Notes: generated by a model not told the origin, from the sequence alone. 64,000 bases of DNA from Streptomyces fuscichromogenes (GCF_014645815.1 NZ_BMML01000016.1:62001-126000); one strand, 5' to 3'; shown: positions 15,587-23,624, counted from the stretch's first letter. Numbers and translations are program-made.

Positions 15587-16174
15587 GTGGGCATCGGCAG
15601 GGACATGCGTCGGCTGAGCGGTGAGCTGGTCGGGGAGCTGACCATGCCCGCGCCCGCCCCGCCGCAGGAGCTGTACCGGGCGCTGTGCGACGCGCTCAGC
15701 CGCCGTCGCGGTCGTCCCGTGCAGTTCCGTACGGCGGTCTTCCCGCCCGGCACGGCCAGCGGACTCTGGCTCGACCTGGCCGACCGCGACCTGGTCGTCG
15801 TCGAGGAACGCACCGTGCCCGACCACCAGTTGGTGATCCTCGGCCACGAGCTGTGGCACATGCACGCCGAGCACAGCGGTCACGACATCGACGGGGTCGG
15901 GGTGGCCGCCCGGCTCCTCGGCGCGGCGGCCGGCCCGGGTACCGGCGCCGAGGCCGACCAGGCGGCGCTGCAGGCGGCGCTCCAGGCCGCCGTCCAGCGG
16001 GTGGCCGCCCGCACCCGCTTCGACCGGGCCGAGGAACGGGACGCGGAGACCTTCGGGCTGCTGCTGGCCAGCAAGTGCCGGACCTGGCTCGCCGGTTCGG
16101 CCCTGCGCGGCCCGGTGCGCCGGCACGACGTGGCGGGCCGCATCGAGGTCTCGCTGGGGTACCTGGGGAAGTAG
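15587..16174 (+). CDS. ImmA/IrrE-family metallopeptidase
   Basis: 195 residues from GTG 15587 (GAGGGAGA just upstream); a GTG at 15569 overlapping the XRE stop (GTGA) would add six residues. The zinc motif HELWHMHAEH (about residues 85-94 from GTG 15587) has the HExxH core with the two His ligands and catalytic Glu. A downstream acidic stretch, RAEERDAETFGLLLASK (about 146-162), supplies the third ligand as in the IrrE/ImmA fold. The preceding segment GLWLDLADRDLVVVEERTVPDHQLVILG is the usual beta-strand lead into the motif. Cytoplasmic. Typical action: site-specific cleavage of the cognate XRE repressor in response to a signal. Here the target is most likely the adjacent regulator. Confidence 0.85.
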   Translation: MGIGRDMRRLSGELVGELTMPAPAPPQELYRALCDALSRRRGRPVQFRTAVFPPGTASGLWLDLADRDLVVVEERTVPDHQLVILGHELWHMHAEHSGHDIDGVGVAARLLGAAAGPGTGAEADQAALQAALQAAVQRVAARTRFDRAEERDAETFGLLLASKCRTWLAGSALRGPVRRHDVAGRIEVSLGYLGK

Positions 16175-16191
16175 GCGTGGCGGCCTCGGGG

Positions 16192-16211
16192 CCGTGCCCG
16201 GCGCGGCACGG
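16192..16211. terminator. Short hairpin between convergent genes
   Basis: CCGTGCC-CGGCGC-GGCACGG, 7-bp perfect stem, between the peptidase gene (+) and the hydrolase gene (-). It probably stops transcription from both sides. Confidence 0.55.
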
Positions 16212-16213
16212 GC

Positions 16214-17236
16214 TCAGGTGGCGCTGCGCTCGCTCGCCTCGCGCAGGTCCGGCTGCCCCACCGGGCCGTGGCCCGGGGCGGGGCGGCCGTCCACGAGCAG
16301 GGTGCGCCAGTGCTCACGGCTCCAGTCCGCCGGGGCGGTGGCCGCGGTGAACTCCTGGACCAGGGCGACGAACCGGGCCGGGTCGGCGTGGAACGGGAAG
16401 TGTCCGGCGCCCTCGAAGATCTCCAGCCGGGCGCCGGGCATCGCCTCACGGGCGCGGTGGGCGTGCCGTACCGGGACCACGCTGTCGCGGTCGCCCCACA
16501 GGAGCATGGTCGGCATGCCCTCGGTGAGATAGCAGCGGTCCAGCATGGTGACGACCTGGCCGCGCCAGTCGACGACCGCGCGCAGGGTGCGGATGAAGGC
16601 GTTGCGGGAGGTCTCGTCGGGGAGCGCGTCGACCAGGGTGAGCAGTTCCGGGGCGTCCTGGCCGAGGCCGGTGTCCAGGAGTCTCAGCAGGCGCACGGCC
16701 AGGCCCACCTGGAGGCGCATACCGGGCAGCCGCAGCGCGGACAGCGCCAGATGGGCGCCCGGCAGCGAGACGAGCCGGAGCACCGGGTTGACCTCGCGGC
16801 CCACCCCGCCCGCGCTGACCAGGATGAGCCGCTCGGTGCGCTCGGGGAACTGGTAGGCGAACTGCATCGCGACTCCCCCGCCCAGCGAGTGCCCGAGCAG
16901 GGTCGCGGACTCGATGCCCAGGGTGGTCAGCAGATCCCGCACCCCGTTGGCGTAGGCGGCGACCGAGTAGTCGGCCCGGGGCTTGTCCGACTCGCCGTGG
17001 CCGAGCAGGTCGGGGGCGATCACGGTGTGGGTGCGGGCGAGGTCGGGGATGAGCCGTGCCCAGGTCGCCGAGGAGTCCCCGATGCCGTGGATGAGGACCA
17101 GGGCGGGCCCGTCGCCGGCGATGCGGTAGGCACGCCGGTAGCCGTGCACGACCCGGTGGTGCGCCACCAGTTCCCCGTCGCCCACCGGGCGCAGGTGCGC
17201 GGTGCGCTGCGGACGGCTGGGCATCGCTTCTGACAC
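16214..17236 (-). CDS. Alpha/beta-hydrolase
   Basis: 340 residues from GTG 17234-17236, with GGGGGAGG 7 bp upstream. Classical fold: oxyanion-hole strand VLIHGIGDSSATW (about 47-59), nucleophile elbow GHSLGGGV with Ser at about 115, acid in LLWGDRDSVVP (about 247-257), catalytic His in GAGHFPFH (about 277-284). The cap region is helical and Leu-rich (residues about 160-225). No signal peptide, so cytosolic. Closest general type: the haloperoxidase/lipase-like hydrolases with the GHGESDKP motif. Substrate unknown. A C-terminal tail of about 45 residues (WSREHWRTLLVDGRPAPGHG) extends past the fold. Confidence 0.85.
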   Translation of the reverse strand: MSEAMPSRPQRTAHLRPVGDGELVAHHRVVHGYRRAYRIAGDGPALVLIHGIGDSSATWARLIPDLARTHTVIAPDLLGHGESDKPRADYSVAAYANGVRDLLTTLGIESATLLGHSLGGGVAMQFAYQFPERTERLILVSAGGVGREVNPVLRLVSLPGAHLALSALRLPGMRLQVGLAVRLLRLLDTGLGQDAPELLTLVDALPDETSRNAFIRTLRAVVDWRGQVVTMLDRCYLTEGMPTMLLWGDRDSVVPVRHAHRAREAMPGARLEIFEGAGHFPFHADPARFVALVQEFTAATAPADWSREHWRTLLVDGRPAPGHGPVGQPDLREASERSAT

Positions 17237-17479
17237 GGCTCGGCCTCCCCCGCTGTCCGGGCTCGCTGCGGCCCGGCCGGAATCCCCTTCGGTCAGGGTA
17301 GGAAGACATGCCTCCCGGGGAGTTTCGGTGAGGTTTCACCTCGGCTAAGCGGGCGAACCGGGGCCGGGCGCGGGGGCGTTGTCAGTGGCGGACGGCAAGC
17401 TGGGGGTGCGCACCGCACACCCGGTGCGCCCGCGCCGTCCGGGCGCGTGACCACGACGACCGACGGGGAGAGCCGACCG

Positions 17480-17707
17480 ATGCACACCGCCGTACTGACC
17501 GACCGTGAACGCGCCGCCGTCCAGGCCTATCTGCGGCTGCTGCACACCGTGCGCGCGGCCTTCGACGGGCCGCCCGGGAGCCCTCGCCCCGTCCTGGTGC
17601 CGCCGGCCGTGCTCGCCGAGGCCGAGGAGGCCCTGGCCGGGGCCGGACTCGCGGGCAACGAGGAGGCGTTCTTCCGGCTGCTGCACGACTGGTGCCCACC
17701 CACCTGA
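17480..17707 (+). CDS. Small conserved-looking protein of unknown function
   Basis: 75 residues from ATG 17480 with GGGGAGA 8 bp upstream; an in-frame GTG at 17447 would add 11 residues without a clear ribosome site. Sequence MHTAVLTDRERAAVQAYLRL then a short Pro-rich turn and two helices (PPAVLAEAEEALAGAGLAG, NEEAFFRLLHDW). Codon bias is like real genes. All-helical, acidic, soluble. I do not recognise a family. Confidence 0.6.
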   Translation: MHTAVLTDRERAAVQAYLRLLHTVRAAFDGPPGSPRPVLVPPAVLAEAEEALAGAGLAGNEEAFFRLLHDWCPPT

Positions 17708-17721
17708 GCCGGCGCGGCGCG

Positions 17722-18402
17722 TCAGGGGTGCGGCACCACCACGGCCGAGGTCAGCATGGAGTGCCCCACGCTCCAGCGGCCCTCGAAGACCTCCAGCCGC
17801 CGCCCGCCGACCTCCGGGCCCGGGACGAGGAGGTGGGCACGCAGGATGCCGTGCGGCCGCTCACCGGGCTCCGGGACGAGCTCTATGTCGGCCTCCATGA
17901 AGTCCAGCCACTGCCCGGTGAGGGGGAACCACGCCTTGTAGACGGATTCCTTGGCGCTGAACAGCAGGCGGTCCCAGTGCACGGCGGGCAGTTCGGCCGC
18001 GAGCAGCGCGAGCCGCTGCCGCTCCGCGGGCAGCAGCACGGACTCGGCGACGCCCTCGGGGAGCGCGGCGTGCGGTTCGGCGTCGATACCCAGGGAGGCC
18101 AGGTCGGTGGCGCGGACCAGGGCGGCGGCGCAGTAGCCCTCGCAGTGGGTCATGCTGCCGATCAGCCCGGCGGGCCAGCGCGGGGCGCCGCGCTCTCCCC
18201 TCACGACGGGCTGCGGCGGGACCCCGAGCTTCTCCATGGCGCGCCGGGCGCAGGCACGTACGGCGGCGTACTCCCGGCGGCGCTTGGGCACGGCACGGGC
18301 GATCTGTGCCGCCTCCTCGGGGTAGAGCGGGGCCTCGTGGATGGCCTCGTCACCGAGCATCTCCACGGCCACCACCGAGTCCGGGAGCAGCTCCTCGATC
18401 AC
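17722..18402 (-). CDS. 4'-phosphopantetheinyl transferase (EntD/Sfp superfamily)
   Basis: 226 residues from GTG 18400-18402; GGAGG lies 9 bp upstream inside the preceding gene, which it overlaps by 53 bp. It transfers phosphopantetheine from CoA to carrier-protein serines. Motifs: RRREYAAVRACARRAM (about 43-58), GAPRWPAGLIGSMTHCEGYCAAAL (about 72-95), metal site GIDAEPH (about 105-111), and WDRLLFSAKESVYKAWFPL (about 147-165) with the invariant KExxYK. Length and motif order are of the EntD-like group that in streptomycetes primes non-ribosomal peptide or polyketide carriers. No carrier-protein gene is in the window, so it serves partners elsewhere. Confidence 0.92.
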   Translation of the reverse strand: MIEELLPDSVVAVEMLGDEAIHEAPLYPEEAAQIARAVPKRRREYAAVRACARRAMEKLGVPPQPVVRGERGAPRWPAGLIGSMTHCEGYCAAALVRATDLASLGIDAEPHAALPEGVAESVLLPAERQRLALLAAELPAVHWDRLLFSAKESVYKAWFPLTGQWLDFMEADIELVPEPGERPHGILRAHLLVPGPEVGGRRLEVFEGRWSVGHSMLTSAVVVPHP

Positions 18403-19255
18403 CGGTTCCGACCTCCATCGGCAGAATGCGGCGCAGCCGGCCCGGTTCCTCGGAACGCTTGCGCCACTCGCGGGGATATCCCACGGAGACCTCTTCGAAG
18501 CGGACCCCGTCGTGCCAGGTGGTCCGGGGGATGTGCAGATGACCGTAGACCATGGTCCGGACGCGGAACCGGCGGTGCCAGTCCGCGGTGCGGGTGGTGC
18601 CGCACCACATGGCGAACTCCGGGTACCAGAGCACGTCGGTGGGGTGCCGGTCCAGCGGGTAGTGCCCGGCCAGCACGGTCGGCAGGTCCTCGGGCAGTTC
18701 GGCGAGCCGGCGCTCGGTGGCCTCGATCCGGGCCCGGCACCAGTCCTCGCGGGTCGGGTAGGGGTCGGGGTGCAGGAGGTACTCGTCGTTGCAGACGATG
18801 CCGGTGCCGTGCGCGTAGGCGAGGCCCTCCTCCTTGGTGGCGCAGCCCGCCGGCAGGAAGGAGTAGTCGTACAACAGGAACAGCGGTGCCACGACGACCG
18901 GGCCGCCCGGTCCCGTCCAGACCGGGTACGGGTCCTCGGGGGTGACCACGCCCAGTTCCCGGCAGAGGCCGACGAGGTGCTCGTAGCGGGCGACTCCGCG
19001 CAGGGTGACCGGGTCCTTGGGGTGGGTCCACAGGTCGTGGTTCCCGGGCGCCCACAGCACCCTGCGGAAGCGGCCGGCGAGCGTCTCCAGCGTCCAGCGG
19101 ATGTCGGCGACGGTCTCCGCGATGTCACCGGCGACGATCAGCCAGTCCTCGTCCGTTTCCGGACGCATCTTCTCGACGAGCTCGCGGTTCTCCGGGTACG
19201 AGATGTGCAGGTCGCTGATGGCCAGCAACTGCCCGGCACCGGCCGTGGACTCCAC
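18350..19255 (-). CDS. Metallophosphoesterase (calcineurin-like)
   Basis: 301 residues from GTG 19253-19255, preceded by AAGGGG at 8 bp; the open frame extends to 19528 but that part is low-complexity and unlike coding sequence. Dinuclear metal motifs in order: AISDLHISY (about 11-19), VAGDIAETV (about 39-47), APGNHDLW (about 68-75), LAGHYPLDR (about 187-195), VYGHLHIPR (about 228-236). Cytosolic. Its 3' end overlaps the phosphopantetheinyl transferase start by 53 bp, implying tight co-expression. Substrate unknown; a 4'-phosphopantetheine or CoA-related substrate is an attractive but unproven idea from the context. Confidence 0.9.
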   Translation of the reverse strand: MESTAGAGQLLAISDLHISYPENRELVEKMRPETDEDWLIVAGDIAETVADIRWTLETLAGRFRRVLWAPGNHDLWTHPKDPVTLRGVARYEHLVGLCRELGVVTPEDPYPVWTGPGGPVVVAPLFLLYDYSFLPAGCATKEEGLAYAHGTGIVCNDEYLLHPDPYPTREDWCRARIEATERRLAELPEDLPTVLAGHYPLDRHPTDVLWYPEFAMWCGTTRTADWHRRFRVRTMVYGHLHIPRTTWHDGVRFEEVSVGYPREWRKRSEEPGRLRRILPMEVGTGDRGAAPGLGGGRGDAR

Positions 19256-19588
19256 CCCGTACCCCTTCCGATCATGTCGTCGTCCCCCACCACAACACAT
19301 GTCGGGGGCCGGAACAAGGGCACCCCGCCGGGCGCGGGACCGGGATCGGGACCGGGGATCGGAGTCGTCAAGGAAACCGCCGCGGACGGTGCAGGAAAAC
19401 GCGCGTGGACAGTACGGGGAAATCCGTAACACTCGCGTTGCACGCGGGGCCCCTCGAAAGCCGTATGATCCCCCCAACACCACCGCCACGAACTTCCCTT
19501 CGTACAGGGCGGTTTGGTGTCCCTCCAACCACCCTGCCCGGGCACGGGCCCGCTGAGCCCTGCCCGAAAACCCCGAAAGGCGGCTTTA
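19256..19588. other. Divergent intergenic region, metallophosphoesterase / ATP-grasp
   Basis: 333 bp without a convincing gene. The first 120 bp next to the metallophosphoesterase gene are G+C-rich and low complexity (repeated GGGACCGGGATCGG-like runs). A TATGAT hexamer at 19464-19469, just after CCG, is a good -10 candidate for the ATP-grasp gene; no matching -35 is evident at 16-18 bp (TTGCAC at 19438-19443 is 20 bp away). No strong hairpin seen. Confidence 0.45.
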
Positions 19589-20710
19589 ATGCGCTCTCGC
19601 GTACGCGTCTGGCTCAACCGCACGTACGCGGAGAACGTGTTCTTCATGGATCAGCTGCGGAGAAATCCCAGCGACCGGGCGGTCGAGATCCATGCGACGC
19701 ACGGTGACGCCGACTCCCCCGTGCTGGCCGCCGCCGACACCGCCGACCTGGAGCCGGAGGGCCTGTCCCCGGCCGCCTACGTCGAGTACGCCCTGGACCA
19801 GTGCCAGCGCCGTGGCATCGATGTCTTCGTGCCCCGGCTGCACCAGTCGGCGATCGTGGCCCACCGGGCCGACTTCGAGGCGGTCGGCACCGCCCTGCTG
19901 GCGCCGACACCGCAGGCCACCGCCGTCTTCGAGGACAAGGCGACCGCGTACGAGGCGGTCAGCTCGGTGGGCGTCCCGGTGCCGCCGTGGTCGCGGGTCC
20001 GCACGGCGGACGAACTCGTCGCCGCCGTGGCGGAGCTGGAGGCCGGCGGGCACAAGGCCTGCTTCAAGCCGGCCGCCGGTGCGGGTGGCGTGGGCTTCCG
20101 CGTGATCACACGCGCCCCCTTCTCGCTCCTGAACCTCAACGGGTTCCCCGGGCCGTACGTCCAGCTCGATCTGGTCGTGGACGCGCTGCGCCGCGCCGAC
20201 CAGCCGGTGGACTGGCTGGTGATGCCGCGGCTGGAGGAGCCGGAGGTGTCCGTCGACTGCCTCACCGGGCCCGACAACCGGATCCGGCTGGCCGTGGGCC
20301 GCACCAAGAAGGGCCGTCGGCGCGGGTTCACCCTCGACGAGCAGTGGCTGAAGCCGGCCCGGATCATCGCCGAGGGCTTCGGGCTGCACTACCTGTCCAA
20401 CATCCAGTTCCGGATGTACGGCGACCAGCCCGTGCTGCTCGACGTCAACACGCGTCCGGCGGGCGGGTTGCACCAGCTGTCGCTCTGCGGGATCAACGCG
20501 CCGTGGGCGGCCGTGCAGTTGGCGCTGGGCGAGGACCCCGGGGTGATCGAGCCGCCGTTCCTGGGGCAGGACTACGCGGTGGTGTCGGGGCCGCGGCACG
20601 TGCTGCCGTCCGGGCCGGTGGCCCGGGAGGAGGCCGACGTGGTGTTGGCGCCGGCGTTGCCCATGGAAGTGGAGTCGATGAACACCGCGGCCGCGGTGTT
20701 GCCGCTCTAG
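19589..20710 (+). CDS. ATP-grasp enzyme of unknown substrate
   Basis: 373 residues from ATG 19589, GAAAGG 8 bp upstream. The N-terminal pre-ATP-grasp part (VRVWLNRTYAENVFFMDQLRRNP; DVFVPRLHQSAIVAHR) precedes the ATP-binding domain (EDKATAYEAVSSVGVPVPPW; CFKPAAGAGGVGFRVI about 174-189), and the Mg/ATP-binding DVNTRPAGGLHQLS (about 288-301) closes the fold. It resembles carbamoyl-phosphate-synthase-like or D-Ala ligase-like single-domain ATP-grasp proteins that form amide or phosphoester bonds. Divergent from the metallophosphoesterase/phosphopantetheinyl transferase pair. Product unknown. Confidence 0.85.
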   Translation: MRSRVRVWLNRTYAENVFFMDQLRRNPSDRAVEIHATHGDADSPVLAAADTADLEPEGLSPAAYVEYALDQCQRRGIDVFVPRLHQSAIVAHRADFEAVGTALLAPTPQATAVFEDKATAYEAVSSVGVPVPPWSRVRTADELVAAVAELEAGGHKACFKPAAGAGGVGFRVITRAPFSLLNLNGFPGPYVQLDLVVDALRRADQPVDWLVMPRLEEPEVSVDCLTGPDNRIRLAVGRTKKGRRRGFTLDEQWLKPARIIAEGFGLHYLSNIQFRMYGDQPVLLDVNTRPAGGLHQLSLCGINAPWAAVQLALGEDPGVIEPPFLGQDYAVVSGPRHVLPSGPVAREEADVVLAPALPMEVESMNTAAAVLPL

Positions 20711-20737
20711 GTGTCGGCCGGGTGCGGCGCCGCCGTG

Positions 20738-20767
20738 GTTGCTCGCGCAGTTCCCCGCGCCCCCAGG
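20738..20767. repeat. Dispersed Streptomyces intergenic element
   Basis: The stretch with GCTCGCGCAGTTCCCCGCGC, just downstream of the ATP-grasp stop, is from memory a motif found very many times between genes in Streptomyces genomes, often after stop codons. It may act in termination or as RNA structure. It is present once in this window. Confidence 0.6.
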
Positions 20768-20780
20768 TAAGTCACCTCAC

Positions 20781-20792
20781 CGGTATGGACCA
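20781..20792. promoter_or_regulatory. DasR-like box 1 upstream of the chitinase gene
   Basis: CGGTATGGACCA fits the dre pattern TGGTNNNNACCA with one mismatch. It lies 109-120 bp before the chitinase start and is the mirror image of box 2 (GGTATGGACCAAT against ATTGGTCCATACC). DasR represses chitin and GlcNAc genes and is released by aminosugar phosphates (established for Streptomyces). Confidence 0.65.
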
Positions 20793-20808
20793 ATTTTCGC
20801 TCGTCACC

Positions 20809-20838
20809 TTGACAGGCCCATTGGTCCATACCAACTTT
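20809..20838 (+). promoter_or_regulatory. Chitinase promoter candidate
   Basis: TTGACA (20809-20814) is a perfect -35. At 18 bp spacing AACTTT (20833-20838) is a weak -10. The second DasR-like box occupies the spacer, so bound repressor would block RNA polymerase directly. Confidence 0.55.
20822..20833. promoter_or_regulatory. DasR-like box 2 within the chitinase promoter
   Basis: TGGTCCATACCA matches TGGTNNNNACCA exactly, with extra flanking symmetry (TTGG...CCAA). Located between -35 and -10 of the chitinase promoter. Confidence 0.75.
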
Positions 20839-20900
20839 GTTGCGCACCCCCTTGCACCTTCGTGCACTCCCGAACACCCCCATTCCTTCAGGGAGATCGC

Positions 20901-22580
20901 GTGCGCAACTCGCTCAGACGTTCCAGACGTCGAATATTCGCCCTGCTCGGGTCCGCCGCTCTCGCGCTCGCCGGGGCCATCGCGCTGCCCGGTACCGCGC
21001 AGGCGGCGAACATCCTCGCCAACCCCGGATTCGAGTCGGGGAGTCTCTCGCCCTGGTCCTGCACCGGGAACCTCGGCTCGGTCGTGTCCTCCCCGGTGCA
21101 CGGCGGCTCCAGGGCGCTCGCGGGAGCCGCGAGTTCCAGTGACACCGCCCAGTGCACGCAGACCGTCGCCGTACAGCCCAACACGACGTACTCGCTCAGC
21201 GGCTGGGTCCGCGGCTCGTACGTCTATCTCGGGGTGACCGGCGGCGCCTCCACCTGGACGACCTCGGCGTCCCAGTACAGCCAGCTGACCGTCTCCTTCA
21301 CCACCGGGGCCGCGCAGACCAGCGCCCAGATCTATGTGCACGGCTGGTACGCCCAGGGGACCTACTACGCCGACGACATCAGCCTCGACGGGCCCGGCGG
21401 CAGTTCGGACACGCAGGCGCCCACCGCGCCCACGAACCTCGCCTCCACCGGGAAGACCTCGTCGAGCGTGTCCCTGTCGTGGTCGGCCGCGACGGACAAC
21501 GTCGGGGTCACGGCGTACGACATCTACAGCGGGTCCAGCCAGGTGGCGAGCGTCTCCGGGACCTCCGGCACGGTGAGCGGGCTGTCGGCCAGTACCGCCT
21601 ACACGTTCACCGTGAAGGCGCGGGACGCGGCCGGGAACGTGTCGGCGGCCTCCAACTCCGTGTCCGTGACCACCAGCGCGGGCAGCGGCGGCGGCACCGG
21701 CTTCAAGCAGGCCGCCCCCTACCTCTACGAGGGCTGGGGTGACCCGCCGAGCCCGTCCACCGTGATGAGCGCGACCGGCATCAAGAACTTCACCATGGCC
21801 TTCGTGCTGGACTCGGGCGGCTGCACCCCGGCCTGGGACGGCAGCCGGGCGCTGACCGGCGGTGTCGACCAGACCGCGATCAACCAGATCAAGGCGGCCG
21901 GCGGCGACATCACCCCGTCGTTCGGCGGCTGGCAGGGCAGCAAGCTCGGTGCCGACTGCTCCTCCGCGAGCGCGCTGGCCGGGGCGATCCAGAAGGTGAT
22001 CAACGCCTACGGTCTCAAGTCCGTCGACATGGACATCGAGAACACGGACGAGTTCGAGAACGAGGCCGTGCAGGCGAGGATCCTCACCGCCCTGAAGACG
22101 GTCAAGGCCAACAACGCGGGCCTGAGGACCATCGTCACCTTCGGGACGTCCACCACCGGTCCGACGTACTACGGCAACCGGCTGATCGAACAGGCTCAGT
22201 CGATCGGCGCCGACATCGACGTCTTCACCATCATGCCGTTCGACTTCGGTGGCGGTTCGGACATGTACGGCAACACCGTCGCCGCGGCCGAGGGACTGAA
22301 GACCAAGCTGAAGTCCACCTTCGGCTGGGACGACGCGACGGCCTACGCGCACATCGGCATCTCCGGCATGAACGGTCTGTCGGACCAGCAGGAGACCACG
22401 ACCCCGGCGATCTGGACGTCCATCCGCGACTGGGCGAACTCGCACCACATCGCCCGGCTCGCGTTCTGGGCGGTCAACCGGGACCGCGGCTGCGCGGGCG
22501 GCGGCGTGGTGAGCAACTGTTCCGGGATCAGCCAGAACAACTGGCAGTTCACCTCGATCACGGCCGGCTTCACCGGCTGA
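20901..22580 (+). CDS. Secreted chitinase: CBM, fibronectin type III, GH18
   Basis: 559 residues from GTG 20901 with AGGGAGA just upstream. Sec signal peptide (basic RNSLRRSRRR, hydrophobic core, cleavage near AQA at 34-36). A beta-sandwich carbohydrate-binding module (about 37-166; ILANPGFESGSLSPWSC start), fibronectin type III linker (about 172-258), then GH18 (about 268-559). Catalytic motif SVDMDIE with the acid Glu380, in the DxDxE pattern. Modules and order equal those of secreted Streptomyces family-18 chitinases. Regulation by DasR is likely from the two upstream boxes. Acts on chitin outside the cell, complementing the GH16 glucanase at 56.2 kb. Confidence 0.93.
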   Translation: MRNSLRRSRRRIFALLGSAALALAGAIALPGTAQAANILANPGFESGSLSPWSCTGNLGSVVSSPVHGGSRALAGAASSSDTAQCTQTVAVQPNTTYSLSGWVRGSYVYLGVTGGASTWTTSASQYSQLTVSFTTGAAQTSAQIYVHGWYAQGTYYADDISLDGPGGSSDTQAPTAPTNLASTGKTSSSVSLSWSAATDNVGVTAYDIYSGSSQVASVSGTSGTVSGLSASTAYTFTVKARDAAGNVSAASNSVSVTTSAGSGGGTGFKQAAPYLYEGWGDPPSPSTVMSATGIKNFTMAFVLDSGGCTPAWDGSRALTGGVDQTAINQIKAAGGDITPSFGGWQGSKLGADCSSASALAGAIQKVINAYGLKSVDMDIENTDEFENEAVQARILTALKTVKANNAGLRTIVTFGTSTTGPTYYGNRLIEQAQSIGADIDVFTIMPFDFGGGSDMYGNTVAAAEGLKTKLKSTFGWDDATAYAHIGISGMNGLSDQQETTTPAIWTSIRDWANSHHIARLAFWAVNRDRGCAGGGVVSNCSGISQNNWQFTSITAGFTG

Positions 22581-22594
22581 CCGTCGGCAGCGGC

Positions 22595-22629
22595 GGCGTG
22601 GGGATGCCTAGACCGGGTATCCCCACGCC
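22595..22629. terminator. Strong bidirectional terminator
   Basis: 11-bp perfect stem GGCGTGGGGAT / ATCCCCACGCC with a 13-base loop, between the chitinase (+) and sulfotransferase (-). The loop and right arm contain the sulfotransferase stop codon (22608-22610), so its last codons are part of the hairpin. Confidence 0.8.
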
Positions 22630-23498
22630 TTCGCTATCTCGGCGAGCCGGGGCGGGAGTTCGGCGGCGGGGTCGGCCTGGCGGGCGGCCTGGATGCGGCC
22701 GGACCTGATCTCGCTGCTCCAGTCACCGAGTTTGGGCCGGAACGTGCCGTGGTCCTGCTGGCCGTAGTCGAGCATGCCGCTCTCCCACGGGACGCCGAGG
22801 TACCCGCACAGGCCTCGGGTGACCCGTTCCGGGTCCGCGGTGAGGTCCTCGTACGTGATCACATGGGCGCCGGGGAGGTGCTGCCGGGCCTCTTCGAGCT
22901 TCTCCGCGTAGCCCAGGACCTCGGCGCGGATCGCCTCGTGGTCGGGATCGGCACGGCGGCTGGTCAGGGACTGGACGACGGCGCCGGGGTGGCGCAGCAG
23001 CAGGATGAACCGGGCGTCGGGCCAACATCGGTGCAGCCGGGGCCAGATGAGGGTGTTCGGCGGGGTCTTGTCGACGATGACGTCCTTGCCGCTGCGGCTG
23101 AGCTCCAGGTGCAGGACCCGGTCCCAGAGCACGTGCTCCAGTTCCTCGCGGTCGAGGGCGAGCTCCTTCATGGCGTCCGCCGTGAACTCCCGCGACATGC
23201 GGACGTGGACCGTGCGCAGATGCATCTCGTGCGGGGCACGGATGCGGCTGTGGCTGTTCAGCAGGACCCGCAGCAGTGTGGAGCCGGAGCGCACCGAGGA
23301 CAGCACGAACGCCGGGGAGTCCACCAGGCGCGGGGCGAGCGGGGCCGTGTAGCCGTCGGAGGGCTGCTGCCGATGCCCGGCCGGGCGCTGGGTCGGGATG
23401 GCGTCCAGGGTCTTGCGCGGCGGGCTCACCGCCTGTGCCATGAGCCGGCCCCGGCGCTTCAGCCCCTTGGCGATCGCTGACATTCGCGGGTCTCGCAC
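22608..23498 (-). CDS. PAPS-dependent sulfotransferase family protein
   Basis: 296 residues from GTG 23496-23498 with AGAGAGG at 7 bp. 5'-phosphosulfate-binding loop VLSSVRSGSTLLRVLLNSH (about 65-83), and the 3'-phosphate-binding strand/helix ARFILLLRHPGAVVQSLTSRR (about 161-181). Other conserved segments: DKTPPNTLIWPRL, and YEDLTADPERVTRGLCGYLGVPW. The basic N-terminal 45 residues precede the fold. Not secreted. The acceptor may be a carbohydrate, a lipid or a secondary metabolite; nothing nearby decides. A long 5' leader with hairpin lies upstream. Confidence 0.85.
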   Translation of the reverse strand: MRDPRMSAIAKGLKRRGRLMAQAVSPPRKTLDAIPTQRPAGHRQQPSDGYTAPLAPRLVDSPAFVLSSVRSGSTLLRVLLNSHSRIRAPHEMHLRTVHVRMSREFTADAMKELALDREELEHVLWDRVLHLELSRSGKDVIVDKTPPNTLIWPRLHRCWPDARFILLLRHPGAVVQSLTSRRADPDHEAIRAEVLGYAEKLEEARQHLPGAHVITYEDLTADPERVTRGLCGYLGVPWESGMLDYGQQDHGTFRPKLGDWSSEIRSGRIQAARQADPAAELPPRLAEIAKAWGYPV

Positions 23499-23585
23499 GG
23501 TGATGCCTCTCTGTCGTCCCTGCCGTTCCGCATCCCAGGGGCGACAGACGAACCCAAGGTGTCCAAGAAGCGAACGGGCAGCGCC

Positions 23586-23608
23586 ACGGCGGCCCGAAAA
23601 GCCGCCGT
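23586..23608 (-). promoter_or_regulatory. Hairpin in the sulfotransferase upstream region
   Basis: ACGGCGGC-CCGAAAA-GCCGCCGT, perfect 8-bp stem, 88 bp before the sulfotransferase start. If transcription starts in the A+T-rich block at 23620-23650, the hairpin lies in the mRNA leader and could attenuate. Confidence 0.4.
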
Positions 23609-23624
23609 GACCTGCCCATTTACC

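Noticed and set aside
14916..16174. Classical toxin-antitoxin module
   Set aside because: The HExxH protein matches ImmA/IrrE regulators better than a toxin; no RNase or gyrase-poison motif. The toxin label is common in databases but not supported by visible motifs.
17722..20710. Polyketide or peptide gene cluster around the phosphopantetheinyl transferase
   Set aside because: No carrier protein, ketosynthase, adenylation or condensation domain in the flanking genes.
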